Positions 46,518 through 56,043 of a stretch of 64,000 bases of DNA are shown one piece after another. The DNA comes from Bdellovibrionales bacterium (GTDB lineage Bacteria; Bdellovibrionota; Bdellovibrionia; Bdellovibrionales; Bdellovibrionaceae), in the NCBI GenBank assembly GCA_016713585.1, contig JADJOV010000023.1:186001-250000 (forward strand), read 5' to 3'. How positions within the stretch are numbered: position 1 is the stretch's first letter; every line of letters begins with the position of its first letter. The position numbers were made by a program, and so were the translations under genes. A model generated the notes under the pieces. The model had not been told where the DNA came from, did no database searches, and saw nothing but the letters and a program-made list of their open reading frames with translations.

Positions 46518-47057
46518 ATGAAATCAAGTCAACTAGTCCGGAAGAGTTTTGGCCTCTTAGCTGGAATTCTTGTCACTCAGGGCGCTGCAGCCAACACCCC
46601 TGACCATAGCACTGCCAAGGGAACTGTTCTGGTCGTAGCGCCAACAGCTTTGAATGGACCAACCAATCAAGGTATTTGGTTTGTGAATCCAACAACCAAG
46701 GCCTTCTCGCTCGATCTTCCGGCTCTTGCCGCCAATCAAGTTTATGAAGGTTGGATTATCGACAATTATACTGGAAAGAAAACTTCAACAGGTCTCTTTC
46801 GTTCGAACGGAGGAATCGACTCGGATGCTGCCGGCCGATATGCGGGCCCTCTCTCGCTAAATTTTCCGCCTGTACCGGGATCTGACTTTGTAACCCTTGG
46901 ACAGGATTTGGTCGATGGTGGCCACGATATAGTGATTACCATCGAGCCATATCCAGATTCTGATCCAACCCCTTCAGGAGTCGCAGTTTTGAAGGTAAAT
47001 ATTCCTGCTGATACAGAGGCGGGAACGGAACTCACTCTCGAAAGCATAGCTCAATAA
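46518..47057 (+). CDS. Secreted protein resembling the anti-sigma-factor (RskA) C-terminal domain
   Basis: ATG 46518 follows AAAGGAG. Signal peptide (LVRKSFGLLAGILVTQGAAA), then one domain with GTVLVVAPTALNGPTNQGIW, LPALAANQVYEGWIIDNYTG and PVPGSDFVTLGQDLVDGGHDIVITIEPYPDS. This resembles the C-terminal domain of anti-sigma-K-type proteins, but without the cytoplasmic zinc-finger part. It is therefore probably a periplasmic or surface protein sharing that fold. The divergent LysR gene may control it. Confidence 0.65.
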   Translation: MKSSQLVRKSFGLLAGILVTQGAAANTPDHSTAKGTVLVVAPTALNGPTNQGIWFVNPTTKAFSLDLPALAANQVYEGWIIDNYTGKKTSTGLFRSNGGIDSDAAGRYAGPLSLNFPPVPGSDFVTLGQDLVDGGHDIVITIEPYPDSDPTPSGVAVLKVNIPADTEAGTELTLESIAQ

Positions 47058-47568
47058 CATTCTGTGAGACCAACCTTTGCAATAGGCTAACTCAAAGAAA
47101 GAAATTTGCTCGCAAATGGTTTTCGTTTTAGGGTGCACTCGTGTCTGATTCAGTAAAATGATTTTTCTTTGTCTTGTCTTCAGCGGCGGCCGACAGCCGA
47201 GGGTCTGGTGGCCGCGAATTCTGGATGAAGCCTGCATGCTGGGTTCGCCGCCAACAAGGAAAGCCACTAGTTTCGACGTCACCACCTGAGTGGAGACTCC
47301 TTTTACGATTTCTTGCTTATTGGTGCAGAGTCTTTTTCGCTATCGAAGTTCGTGTGTTCAAGAAATAATGGACGATCATACAACCGTATATATCTTTCGT
47401 TAGGGCGTAATACCCGGCTATCAATAGTCCCAAGGGAAATAATGCTTAGGTTTTAGAGGCCTGAAAGAAGTGATACAGTATAAACAAAATTCCGTTAAAA
47501 ATCCAATTGAATGACCCAAGATAAGTGGTTTTCTGATAAAGAAATCCTCGGAAATATAACTCTTCGAG
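47058..47568 (+). other. Intergenic region, no gene recognised
   Basis: About 510 bp without a supported gene. The frames on either strand are short and of non-coding composition. No hairpin or repeat stands out. The end at 47569 is the edge of the IS91-like copy D. Confidence 0.4.
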
Positions 47569-48364
47569 CTCAAACCATCCACCTATGCTAGACACAAACC
47601 TGAGGAGACTCTCCTCTATCAAATTGTTCAGGGAAATTGGCTGAGTTTCCAGACCCAGGTCCTGCGGGACACCGGCTACCCATTGCCGAGCTTCGTCATC
47701 AAAGAGTGCGAGGAGTACCTACGCTTTGGCGTTCTGGCACACGGCTTCCTGCGCCTCAAGTGCGAAGACTGCGATCATGAGCACTTAGTCGCATTTTCCT
47801 GCAAACGCCGGGGTTTTTGCCCCAGTTGCGGGGGTCGCAGAATGGCGGCAACCGCAGCCCACCTAGTTGACTCAGTCCTACCAATGAAGCCAACTCGACA
47901 ATGGGTCCTGAGCTTCCCTATTCCAATTCGACTCTGCCTGTCCGCACGACCTGAGCTCACGACAAGACTTCTCAATATCACCCAGTCCACGATCTCATGC
48001 TATTACCGAGCTCAAGCAAGCCTTTCCAAATCCAAAGCGATGACCGAATCCGTGACCTTGATCCAGCGCTTTGGTGGCTCCAAGGCTAAAATAGACTCAC
48101 TCAAGTCGCGGGCCAGCAACGACAAAAAAAGCCACGCAAAGAAGTCAAACCGAATCCCATGGGCCAACCTCCTGAAGCGGGTTTTCGATATCGATATCAC
48201 TATCTGCCCAAAATGCCGTGGAAAAGTCCGGAATCATCAGCGCCACTGAAGATCCTGCCGTCATTAGTAAAATTCTCAATCACTTAGGACTTCCGTCCAC
48301 CCCACCACGACTGCATCCGGCCAGAGGCCCTCCTGACTGCGAACAATCTGACCTCTTCAGTTAA
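47569..48364 (+). mobile_element. IS91-like transposase (copy D, second lineage) with internal deletion
   Basis: The N-terminal part is well kept: HKPEETLLYQIVQGNWLSFQ, PLPSFVIKECEEYLRFGVLA and the zinc domain CEDCDHEHLVAFSCKRRGFC plus PSCGGRRMAATAA. After VTLIQRFGGS the frame jumps to KAKIDSLKSRASN and the C-terminal zinc ribbon (WANLLKRVFDIDITICPKCR), so the whole HUH catalytic part is deleted. Copy E (58630) shows the region in between. The last part (IISATEDPAVISKILNHLGL) needs a one-base shift near 48230 and ends at 48364. Confidence 0.75.
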
Positions 48365-48606
48365 GATTTCCCTGATTATTAGCCCCAATTCACAAAACCA
48401 ATCCCATTGGTCACGGTACCCTTTTGTCAAATGGTCAAACTTGTCCGTAAATCATCACAAGACCAACCTCTACGGACGCCTCACTATCGAAAATCCATCA
48501 AAATCTCATTGAAATTTCCGCCCAAGGGTGTGGAAATATACCAGCAACCACCTTTTTACGGTTGTTTGATACTTTTGAGATTACACGAAAACCCCTATTG
48601 AATTTC

Positions 48607-48630
48607 TTATCCCCTTATCCCCTTATCCCC
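48607..48630. repeat. TTATCCCC tandem repeat (three units)
   Basis: Three perfect 8-bp units in a row outside any gene. A simple slippage repeat of no known function. Confidence 0.8.
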
Positions 48631-48712
48631 CAAAAGATGCTGCCTTGCCGATCATTGGCGAACGGGAAACTGGAAAATCAATAAAGAATAGCGTGGAGTA
48701 CTAGAAACATAG

Positions 48713-48739
48713 AGCTCCTTTTTATCAGAGGAGCTTTTT
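48713..48739 (+). terminator. Rho-independent terminator
   Basis: AGCTCCT…AGGAGCT pairs over 7 bp around a 9-base loop and is followed by TTTT. It may end an unseen or former transcript from the left and insulates the RNA ligase gene. Confidence 0.65.
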
Positions 48740-48802
48740 CACCATATTCTGAGCAACATATTGCGGCGTGCTCCCGATGGTTGCCTAAGATAGTTTGAAG
48801 GC

Positions 48803-49815
48803 GTGGCATTTTTTGGAATTACAGTTGAAAAAATTGGTCGTATCTGGAGGCACCCCAAAGCAGAACGTCTGGAACTCGCCGCATGCGAAGGACTGGGGTT
48901 CCAGTTTTGTGTCCCAAAGGGGACCTACCAAGTTGGACAAATGGTTCTTTATTTTCCAATCGACACTATCTTGCCAGAAGAATTTAAGGAACAAATGGGT
49001 TTAAGAGCTCCGGGACGAATCAAAACAATTCAACTTCGTGGGGAATACAGTCAGGGTTTGTTTTTCCTCTGGAGGAAGCTGCCCGTATTTTTTCAAAAGA
49101 CTTCACACAATTACCCACTGAAGAAATCACTCTTTTCTTTCGAGCGACAAAATATGAGCCTCCTCAAAAATTTGTGGCCATGGGCGAGCTCTTGCCCCTT
49201 CCCGAGGGACAAGGTATCTACGACATAGAAAATGTTGATCGTTTTCTGGATGTATGGACTGACCTGCAAGAAAAACAATGTGTGATCACTGAAAAATTAG
49301 AAGGCACAAATATTTCGGTGAGCAAGAGGGGCTCCGAATTTTTTGTTTGTCAACGGGCCAATTCTATTAAGGAGCTTGAAGGAATTGAAAATGCCTATTG
49401 GGCTGCCGCCCGAAAATCAGGCTTAATAGAGAAAATTAAAAAAATTCCCGGTGACGAAGTGCTTTTGATGTGCAAGATGATAGGTGGCTCGAGTCAAAGT
49501 AATATTTATAAATTATCCAATCACAAGATTATTATTTTCGACATCAAGATAAAAGGTCGCTAGCTTGATTTTAAACATCTTAATGAAATCTGTGAAGAAT
49601 ATGAAATTGAAACGGCCCCCATTCTTGCCAAAGGAAAGCTGAGTGAAATTTTAGGTGGAAAATCCATTGAAGAATTCGCAGATGGCTTTAGTCTCTTATT
49701 TAACACTCTCCGTGAAGGCATCATCATTAAACCACTTCATGAGGAATACCACCCTATTCTTCGTCGGGTGATCCTTAAGAAACATAGCCTTCGCTATAAG
49801 GGTCAAGAAGCATAA
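48803..49815 (+). pseudogene. RNA ligase (TIGR02306/DRB0094 type), one frameshift and one nonsense codon
   Basis: GTG 48803 opens an OB-fold-like N-terminal domain (KIGRIWRHPKAERLELAACE … YFPIDTILPEEF … TIQLRGEYSQGLFF), which joins the main frame …PLEEAARIFSKDF… FVAMGELLPLPEG if one T is added to the five-T run near 49063. The adenylyltransferase motif I is ITEKLEGTNISV (catalytic Lys). Motifs IV and V follow (FNTLREGIIIKPL, HSLRYKGQEA). A TAG at 49561-49563 interrupts FDIKIKGR*LDFKHL in frame. The corrected protein of about 337 residues resembles Deinococcus-type RNA ligases acting in RNA repair. Confidence 0.75.
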
Positions 49816-50320
49816 CTTAGCGCACCAAGGACTACATTCTGACTACAAAAGATCAAGGACAGTCATAACCGTAAACGAGAACCTTTTTTCGGTAATCCGC
49901 GCACTCCTTGTCGGCGTCAGATAAAGCTGCGCGAGGGACCATGCAACTGAGGTTGTTAGTCTGATTATTTCAAGAGACTATGGAATGATAAATTTTTAAT
50001 TCACTCATCAAAGATGATCAAAAATACGATCTATTTTTTGCAACGACTGGCGGCCCATTGGACCGCTCAAATTCCTATGCTTCTCGTTGCCGAAAGCGAA
50101 CTCCTCAAGATGGTTCTTCTCTCGAATTGGATACCCCAGGCGCTGAGCCCAAAGCGCGGCCACGGCATTCCCCACGTTCCGCTCTTGAGAACGGCCTTCC
50201 CTCGTTTCAGAGATTTCGGATCAAAGCCGTCTGTCGCACGAGATACTAGCAGCGTCCAGACTCCGACCGAGCTGAGCTTGAGCCCAAGATCTCAGCCTCG
50301 ACTCAGCCACAGTTTGAGGT
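49816..50320 (+). other. Region upstream of an IS91-like fragment, no gene recognised
   Basis: About 505 bp. Overlapping frames from about 50014 to 50320 have odd composition (Pro-, Arg- and Ser-rich) and no motif. This may be the leader of the IS91-like element whose coding start lies at about 50340. Confidence 0.35.
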
Positions 50321-50740
50321 TTGCAAGCTTATTCCCTCTTCATGGTCGAACGTGCCCCAAAACCCTTCCAGAGCTTCAAAGAGTTCCAATACAAAGGGCA
50401 TCGACCTGAGGAGTCAGTCCTTTACAAACTCATCCAGGAAAACCTTGAGACCTTTCTGGAGCGCTTCCAGCTTGAGATGGGCCATCCCTTGCCTGCTTTC
50501 GTGACTAAGGAATTCTATGACTATCTGGATTGCGGAATTCTAGCCAATGGCTTCCTACGAGTTCAGTGTGAAAAGTGCCACAAAGAAAATCTCGTGGCAT
50601 TTTCCTGCTCAATCTAAAAAGCATCATCAAAAACTCAAAAAAATTGAGCAGAATTAACTGGAAGAAGAACTTTCCGCTGAATTGACCAGGCGTCCTATAT
50701 AATTGAGTTCCCTAGAGCAGGTGCTTTATACATCTTATCC
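50321..50740 (+). mobile_element. IS91-like internal-deletion derivative (copy F)
   Basis: The N-terminus of the first-lineage transposase is present (APKPFQSFKEFQYKGHRPEE … PAFVTKEFYDYLDCGILANG … CEKCHKENLVAFSCS). At the zinc-domain motif AFSC it joins directly to the element's 3' non-coding end (AATCTAAAAAGCATCATC … GAATTGACCAGGCGTCC), which is also seen at 57125-57245. Only the two ends remain, in about 400 bp, like a non-autonomous derivative. The catalytic domain is missing. Confidence 0.7.
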
Positions 50741-50886
50741 TCTGAAGGATAGTTGTTTGATCGTCAACTCGGCGAGATTGATCCCTGTTTTGACTTTCAT
50801 CCCGTGAAACACATAGACTACATCCCCGGCGGCCGTTTGTGCAAGTAGACGTGCCATTTTGATGGCACCGCCGATTTAACTTGAAC

Positions 50887-51756
50887 ATGAATCAAACTAG
50901 AAACCTTGACTACAGAAGGGTAAAAATTTTAGTGAAAAAGCTTATTTCATCTATCTTTCAATACAATGACTATCGCGTCCTTTTGCTTGATGATTTTACA
51001 AAACGATCAACACTTAATAAACGCTATTCCCTTCGCGCCTATGCACGTGACTTAGAATTATCATCCGGCCATTTGTCATCAGTTTTAAAAGGAAGGAAAA
51101 GTCTGAATCTAACGAACTATAAAAGTATTTTTTCAAAAATAGGCTTTATTGAAGAGAAAGAGTTCGATTATGCGGAAAAATTGGTCATCTATAAAATCAC
51201 TGACAATCAGATTCTCCGGGAAGAAGCCTTGGATTACATTAATAAGCATTATGAAAGCTTAAGGATGAAGGATCACTCGGAACGTGATGGGATTATTAAC
51301 TCTGCAAAACACCTTATCATATATATGACAATTAGTAGGATATCTGACTGTAGAACCGTTGAAAAAGTTGCTGATTCATTTGGAATATCCACGAAATGTT
51401 TTAAAGCCATTACTGATGAATTGATTTGTCTAGGCTACATCAAAAAGGAAGGAAAGAATTTCTTCGCAGTGGATAAAAATGTGGCTATCACTGCCAGTCC
51501 AAAAATTTTAGGTTGTGCTGCTGAGCTGTCAGAACTGCTGTTTGCGAATATGAAAGAGAATGGCGGTATAAATTTTCCCCTAAAGAGCACTCACTCATTG
51601 ATTATGGGATTTGATGACGATTCTTTTCATCAAGCAATTGAGGTCTATAAGCAATTTTTGCATCAAATTTATAGAATTTCTCAAAATACTAAAAGCATAA
51701 ATAAAATAACAATTTTTACGGATATTCTGACGACCACGGTGATTGAAAACACCTGA
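50887..51756 (+). CDS. TIGR02147 family regulator-like protein (second copy)
   Basis: Residues about 25-70 (SIFQYNDYRVLLLDDFTKRS, YSLRAYARDLELSSGHLSSV, LKGRKSLNLTNY) match the TIGR02147 N-terminal block. A winged-helix-like middle (VEKVADSFGISTKCFKAITD, ELICLGYIKKEG) and a variable C-terminus follow, 290 residues in all. It has lower identity to the copy at 7326. The FAD-oxidase gene starts 10 bases after its stop, so the pair form one transcript. Role inferred as a regulator. Confidence 0.75.
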   Translation: MNQTRNLDYRRVKILVKKLISSIFQYNDYRVLLLDDFTKRSTLNKRYSLRAYARDLELSSGHLSSVLKGRKSLNLTNYKSIFSKIGFIEEKEFDYAEKLVIYKITDNQILREEALDYINKHYESLRMKDHSERDGIINSAKHLIIYMTISRISDCRTVEKVADSFGISTKCFKAITDELICLGYIKKEGKNFFAVDKNVAITASPKILGCAAELSELLFANMKENGGINFPLKSTHSLIMGFDDDSFHQAIEVYKQFLHQIYRISQNTKSINKITIFTDILTTTVIENT

Positions 51757-51765
51757 AATCACATT

Positions 51766-52465
51766 GTGGTCCAACCTTGTTTAAAACAAATTGATGATCC
51801 TTTTTTACAGAGTATTCTTCTACAGAGCTGTAGCTCGCAAGGGGATCTAATGAATTTGAATAGGGAACTTCTTCCATTTTTAAGAGATGACCAGATTATT
51901 ACAGACAGCACGGATTTAGAAAGGATGTCGCGATCAACCTTGCCTGAACAAACTAGACCAAACTTGATCGTTTTTCCAGAGTCTACAGAGGAAGTTCAAA
52001 AAATCGTTAGGATTTCTAATCAGCATAAAATTCCATTATGGTATGTCAGTACAGGAAAGAACTGGGGATATGGCTGCAAGGCTGCCCCATATCAAGGAGG
52101 CATAACTTTAATTCTGGAAAGAATGAAGAAAATTATCGAAGTCAATGAAGACCTTGGTTATGTTGTTGTTGAACCAGGAGTTACTTATTCGCAGTTGAAT
52201 TCGTACCTTGAAAAAAAAACAGAGTCGGTTATGGACAGATTCTGCAGGTTCTACCGAGAACGCAAGTGTTCTAGGAAATGCTCTTGATAAAGGAAGGGGA
52301 TTGACTCCCTATGCAGATCACTTTGGTATGCTCTGCGGATTTAGTGTCGTTTTGCCAAATGGTGAATTGATAACCACGAGCCCGTCGGAAAAATTTCAAT
52401 GCAAGCACACCTATAAGTGGAGTCTTGGACCCTATATGGATGGTTTGTTTACCCAGTCAAACTTC
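51766..52465 (+). pseudogene. FAD-linked oxidase (4-cresol dehydrogenase/VAO type), 5' part
   Basis: The flavin-binding (PCMH) domain is well preserved: NLIVFPESTEEVQKIVRISN, IPLWYVSTGKNWGYGCKAAP, VEPGVTYSQLNSYLEKK, then, after a one-base shift in the nine-A run at 52211-52219, LWTDSAGSTENASVLGNALD, GRGLTPYADHFGMLCGFSVV and WSLGPYMDGLFTQSNFG. At this point an IS256 element (52466-53899) interrupts the gene. Related enzymes oxidise phenolic alcohols. The start at 51766 (GTG) follows the TIGR02147 gene. Confidence 0.75.
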
Positions 52466-53899
52466 GGGAGAAATCTAAAATCTAGTTGAAAGTTGAGGAA
52501 GCCAAACTTTTGTGGAATTATTTCCACAGCTTAAGAAAGAAAGGCTCCTCGTGAAAAAGAATACGAGACAGACGAAAGAATCAGCGATCCATTTCCAACA
52601 AATGCTTGGCCAAAAAACGTTCGCGACTAAGATTGCTGAGACAATCAGCGTAGGCAAAAAAGTAGTCGACACAATGAATCAAGAAATAGGCAAAATGCTC
52701 GTTGAGGCAATTTTGCTGATGGACCGTGAAAACATTTCTGGTCCTGATTATGCTCCGAAAGGAGATGTCTATAAATGGGCCCACCAGCCTGGATCCGTAT
52801 TCATAGGTGATCAGAAGGTCAAGATATCACGACCACGCCTGAGAGGGCCTGAAAGGGAAATAGAGATTCCTAGCTATGAAAAATTGAAGGAACGAGGACA
52901 ATTCTCAGAGGAACTAGTGACAAAAATTTTGGCAGGAATGTCGGGCCGTCGCTACGAAGAAACAGTCGTAGATGCGGCAAATGCCTTTGGTGTTTCGGCA
53001 TCCTCAGTATCTCGTCATTTTGCCGAGGCAACGGGCAAACAGTTGAAGGCATTTTTGGAAAGAGATTTATCAAAATTCAAACCATTTGCAATATTGATGG
53101 ACACGGTCCACCGTGGCGGCGCTGCCTTCATCACTGCGCTCGGAATCTCAACTGAGGGTAAAAAATGATTCTTGGCTTTTGGGAGGGCGCGACTGAAAAT
53201 AATGAGATTTGCCAGGCGCTATTAGCTGATCTGGAGGATCGAGGTTAGTCCTTAGTGCAAAGGTCATTTTTGTGACTGATGGTGGAAAGGGACTCATTAA
53301 ATGTCTTCGTGACAAATTCGGCAAGAAACTATTGCTTCAACGATGTACCATTCACAAAGACCGCAATCTGCAAAAACACATTGCAAAAAACATCGAAAAA
53401 GAATTCATAGACTATTCACAGAGGCCCTAGGCCAGGCCAAGTATGAAGACGCAGTAATGGCTCTAGCCGCACTTGAAAAGGAGCTGCTGGAAATTAACGT
53501 CTCTGCAGCTAGGTCATTGAAGGAAGCCTTGCCAGAGCTTTTAACATTGCATCGGCTGGGTATCACAGGCGACTTGTACAAAGCCCTTCACACGACAAAC
53601 GGAATTGAGAATCTATTTTCGTCTGTTCGTCATCGTGAGCACAATGTCAAAAACTACAATCCAATCTACAAGGGAAAGCATCGAAAAGGCAAAATCTCGC
53701 AACGATGGTTGGCGGCGGTATTTATAAAAGCAGAAGAAAATTTTAGAACAGTGAAAGGCTTTGAGAAAATAAAATCTGTTGTTGCTCGAATCGCAAAATC
53801 CAAAATGAATCCATTGACAAAAATAATAAACTAGCGGCATGATGAATACATCTTCACGAAAGTCGCTTCGAACTTTCAACTAAAAATGAGACATCTCCC
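52466..53899. mobile_element. IS256-family insertion sequence with terminal repeats
   Basis: The ends are imperfect inverted repeats of about 45 bp (GGGAGA…TAGTTGAAAGTT at 52466; the complementary sequence ends TCTCCC at 53899). Flanking bases AAACTTC (left) and AACT-C (right) look like a target duplication, differing by one T. Removing the element restores FTQSNFG-IVVSSGVWLMPKP in the FAD-oxidase gene. The transposase inside is frameshifted. Confidence 0.75.
52551..53834 (+). pseudogene. IS256-family transposase, three frameshifts
   Basis: Mutator-like transposase. It has KISRPRLRGPEREIEIPSYE, FSEELVTKILAGMSGRRYEE, FGVSASSVSRHFAEAT, then FKPFAILMDTVHRGG, where active members have the first catalytic Asp in IDG. 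After a shift in the A6 run (about 53163) it continues MILGFWEGATENNEICQALL. After another near 53232 it reads VIFVTDGGKGLIKCLRDKFG (second Asp) and RCTIHKDRNLQKHI. After a third in AAAAAG (about 53398) it reads LFTEALGQAKYEDAVMALAA and NGIENLFSSVR (catalytic Glu region). The start is uncertain: GTG 52551 or upstream. Confidence 0.75.
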
Positions 53900-54938
53900 A
53901 ACTCGGGATCGTTGTAAGTTCCGGCGTATGGCTCATGCCGAAGCCAGAAAAATTTGTGTTTTTTCTTTTGAGTATGTCGCAAAAAAAGAACAGTTTCCAT
54001 CTTTTATAAACGCTTTTCGCGAACTTATTTTTCAAAATGGAATTCTGTCAAGGCCCCATCTAGCTAATGACTTCGCAATGCTTTGCATAGTTGATAGCTA
54101 TCCTAGATATTTGTTGGGGAAAAGTGAAAAAGTACTTTCAGAGTCTGCAATGTCCCAATGGAAACAACAACATGGAATTCCTGACTGGACTTTTGGCGGT
54201 GGGCTCTACGGAACAAAGCAACAGATCAAGGCACAAAAGAATCTTGTCGCGCGCCACTTGAAGCCCTACGGGAAAGTGAGATTTATTGGGGATACAAGTT
54301 CTGAGTCTATCTATGGAAAGCTCTATAGAAAACTCGTCATGCTGGGTGCGAAGTATGAAGGAAAATCAGATAAATTCATCTCACAAATTTTCCCTGCTAT
54401 CGGCCTCTTTAAGGGTAAGCCGACAGATGAATTTGCAAAGCAAGTTTATTTCAAATCAACTAAAGAAAAGCCGAGAGGTCCATTCAATCCTGCTGAGGAC
54501 AATTGTGGCTTTATCTGGACTGGTCCATTGGTGCCATTTACAAGTGAGCATATTCAACGAGTTCTCGCACTGTCGAAAGAAATATTTAGACAGTTTGAGT
54601 TCGAATTTTTCGTTGAACTGATTGTGGAAAGTCCAAGAACAATAATTGCGTTATTTGGAGTTTTTTTTGACCCAAGTAATCCCGACGAAGTCGGACGGAG
54701 CAGAGATTGGTACCGGGCAATTCATTCAAAAATGAATGATGAAGGATATGTCGCATATCGCGAGACAAGCCAGTCAACAAATTCAGCATTGGATGGAAAT
54801 CTTCCTCTCAAGGATCTGCTTTCAAAAATAAAAAATGTTGTTGATAAAAACGGAATATTTGCGCCCGGAAGATATGGAATATATAATTCAAATCGATCGG
54901 AAGAAGAAGCTTGGCCCTTTTTGCTATTTCCCAAATAG
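53900..54938 (+). pseudogene. FAD-linked oxidase, 3' part beyond the IS256
   Basis: Continues the gene broken at 52465: IVVSSGVWLMPKP in one frame, then after a one-base shift ARKICVFSFEYVAKKEQFPS, FINAFRELIFQNGILSRPHL, …GFIWTGPLVPFTSEHI and the final NGIFAPGRYGIY. The last motif (A-P-G-R-Y-G-I) is characteristic of the VAO/4-cresol-dehydrogenase C-terminus. The whole enzyme would be about 540 residues. The insertion ends its function. Confidence 0.75.
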
Positions 54939-54964
54939 CCGTACGTCCTCACAAGAATAATTAC

Positions 54965-55816
54965 TTAATTCTTCCAATTGGCTTTAGAAGACCGGCTCGA
55001 CTGACGGCCGATGGGATGGAAAGTCCGGTCATTTTTGCAAACCAATGGTTGAGTATAGGGACATCCACCAAGACCGCCAAGACTTGAGTCAAACACCCGC
55101 ACACCAAGACGATAGGCAGTCAAAATATTTGCCAAAGCCTGACCTCGAGTATTATGAAAATGACCCGCCAATCGGCGCACCGGAATGACCTTCTTCATTT
55201 TTGTAAACAGCGATTCAACTTGCCCTGCATGGGCAACGCCAATGGTGTCGGCGATAGAGATTTCAAAACAGCCTAGCTCATAAAGCTTCTTTGCCAGACG
55301 AATGACTTTGGCCTCAGAAACCCTCCTCCTTCATAGGAGCAACCTAAACTCACACTGAGATGAGCGCGAACCCGAATTTTGTTCTTTCTCGCGAGCTCAA
55401 AAACCGGTGCAAATCGTGCGAAACTTTCCAGTGATGGAGCAATTGATATTATTCTTTGAAAAAGATTCGCTGGCACTGGCAAAGATCGCAACTTCTGGAA
55501 TGCTAAACGCTAAGGCCTGGTTCATCCTCTGAAGATTAGGTACTAGAGCAGACAACTGTATAGCCGCCGAGTTCGAATTCTTGGATTTCTTCGTGGGTGC
55601 TGTCACATCCTTTAAAGAATCAATCACGGCTGCGCTGTCGGCCATTTGTGGCACCCACTTGGGTGATACAAATGAGCCAATTTCTATTCTCTTGAGTCCT
55701 GCACGGATCAAGCCTCGCGCGAGCTCGGTTTTGATTTCTGTTTTGATTAATTCTTTTTCATTTTGTAGACCATCACGTGGGCCCACCTCTACGATTTGCA
55801 CGACTCGATTTTTCAT
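54965..55816 (-). pseudogene. Hydroxymethylglutaryl-CoA lyase, frameshifted and 3' truncated
   Basis: Cleaves HMG-CoA to acetoacetate and acetyl-CoA at the end of leucine breakdown. It has VEVGPRDGLQNEKELIKTEI, RIEIGSFVSPKWVPQMAD, VAIFASASESFSKNNINCSI, then (shifted near 55430) HLSVSLGCSYEG, (shifted near 55325) ISIADTIGVA and LAGHFHNTRGQALANILTAY, VFDSSLGGLGGCPY. The active-site block GGLGGCPY-A-x-GA-x-GN is cut after CPY, and the tail is foreign. ATG 55816 overlaps the biotin-domain stop by 4 bases, so it was in a leucine-degradation operon. Confidence 0.75.
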
Positions 55817-56043
55817 TTGGCTTCGCTCGCTTCTTGAAATTTCACAAGGGTTTCGCCCAAACGAACTTGGCTACCGACCTTTACCAAAACTTCTGAAATA
55901 GTCACTGGTCGTTCAGCCTTCAGAGTATATTCCATTTTCATAGCTTCCATAATCACAAAGACCTGACCAGTATCGACTCTAGCTCCCACATCAGCCAAGA
56001 CCTTGATGATTTTTCCTGGCATTGGGGCCGAAACTGAGTCTTT
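55813..56043 (-). pseudogene. Biotin carboxyl-carrier domain of an acyl-CoA carboxylase alpha subunit
   Basis: SAPMPGKIIKVLADVGARVD and VFVIMEAMKMEYTLKAERPV are the biotinyl domain: the lysine of EAMKME carries biotin, and the flanking half-motif repeats are complete. Only the last 75 or so residues remain, because the IS91-like copy C begins at about 56040 and has removed the rest. The coupling to HMG-CoA lyase points to methylcrotonyl-CoA carboxylase alpha (leucine catabolism), although propionyl- or geranyl-CoA carboxylases share the domain. Confidence 0.7.

Larger units (their letters stand above)
48365..48802 (+). other. Intergenic region with a short tandem repeat and a terminator
   Basis: About 440 bp between copy D and the RNA ligase. 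It contains the TTATCCCC repeat (48607-48630) and a terminator hairpin (48713-48739). A 64-codon plus frame (48407-48601) has non-coding composition. Nothing else is seen. Confidence 0.4.

Noticed and set aside
50014..50409. 131-codon Pro/Arg-rich frame
   Set aside because: Overlaps the leader and start of IS91-like copy F in another frame and shows no motif.
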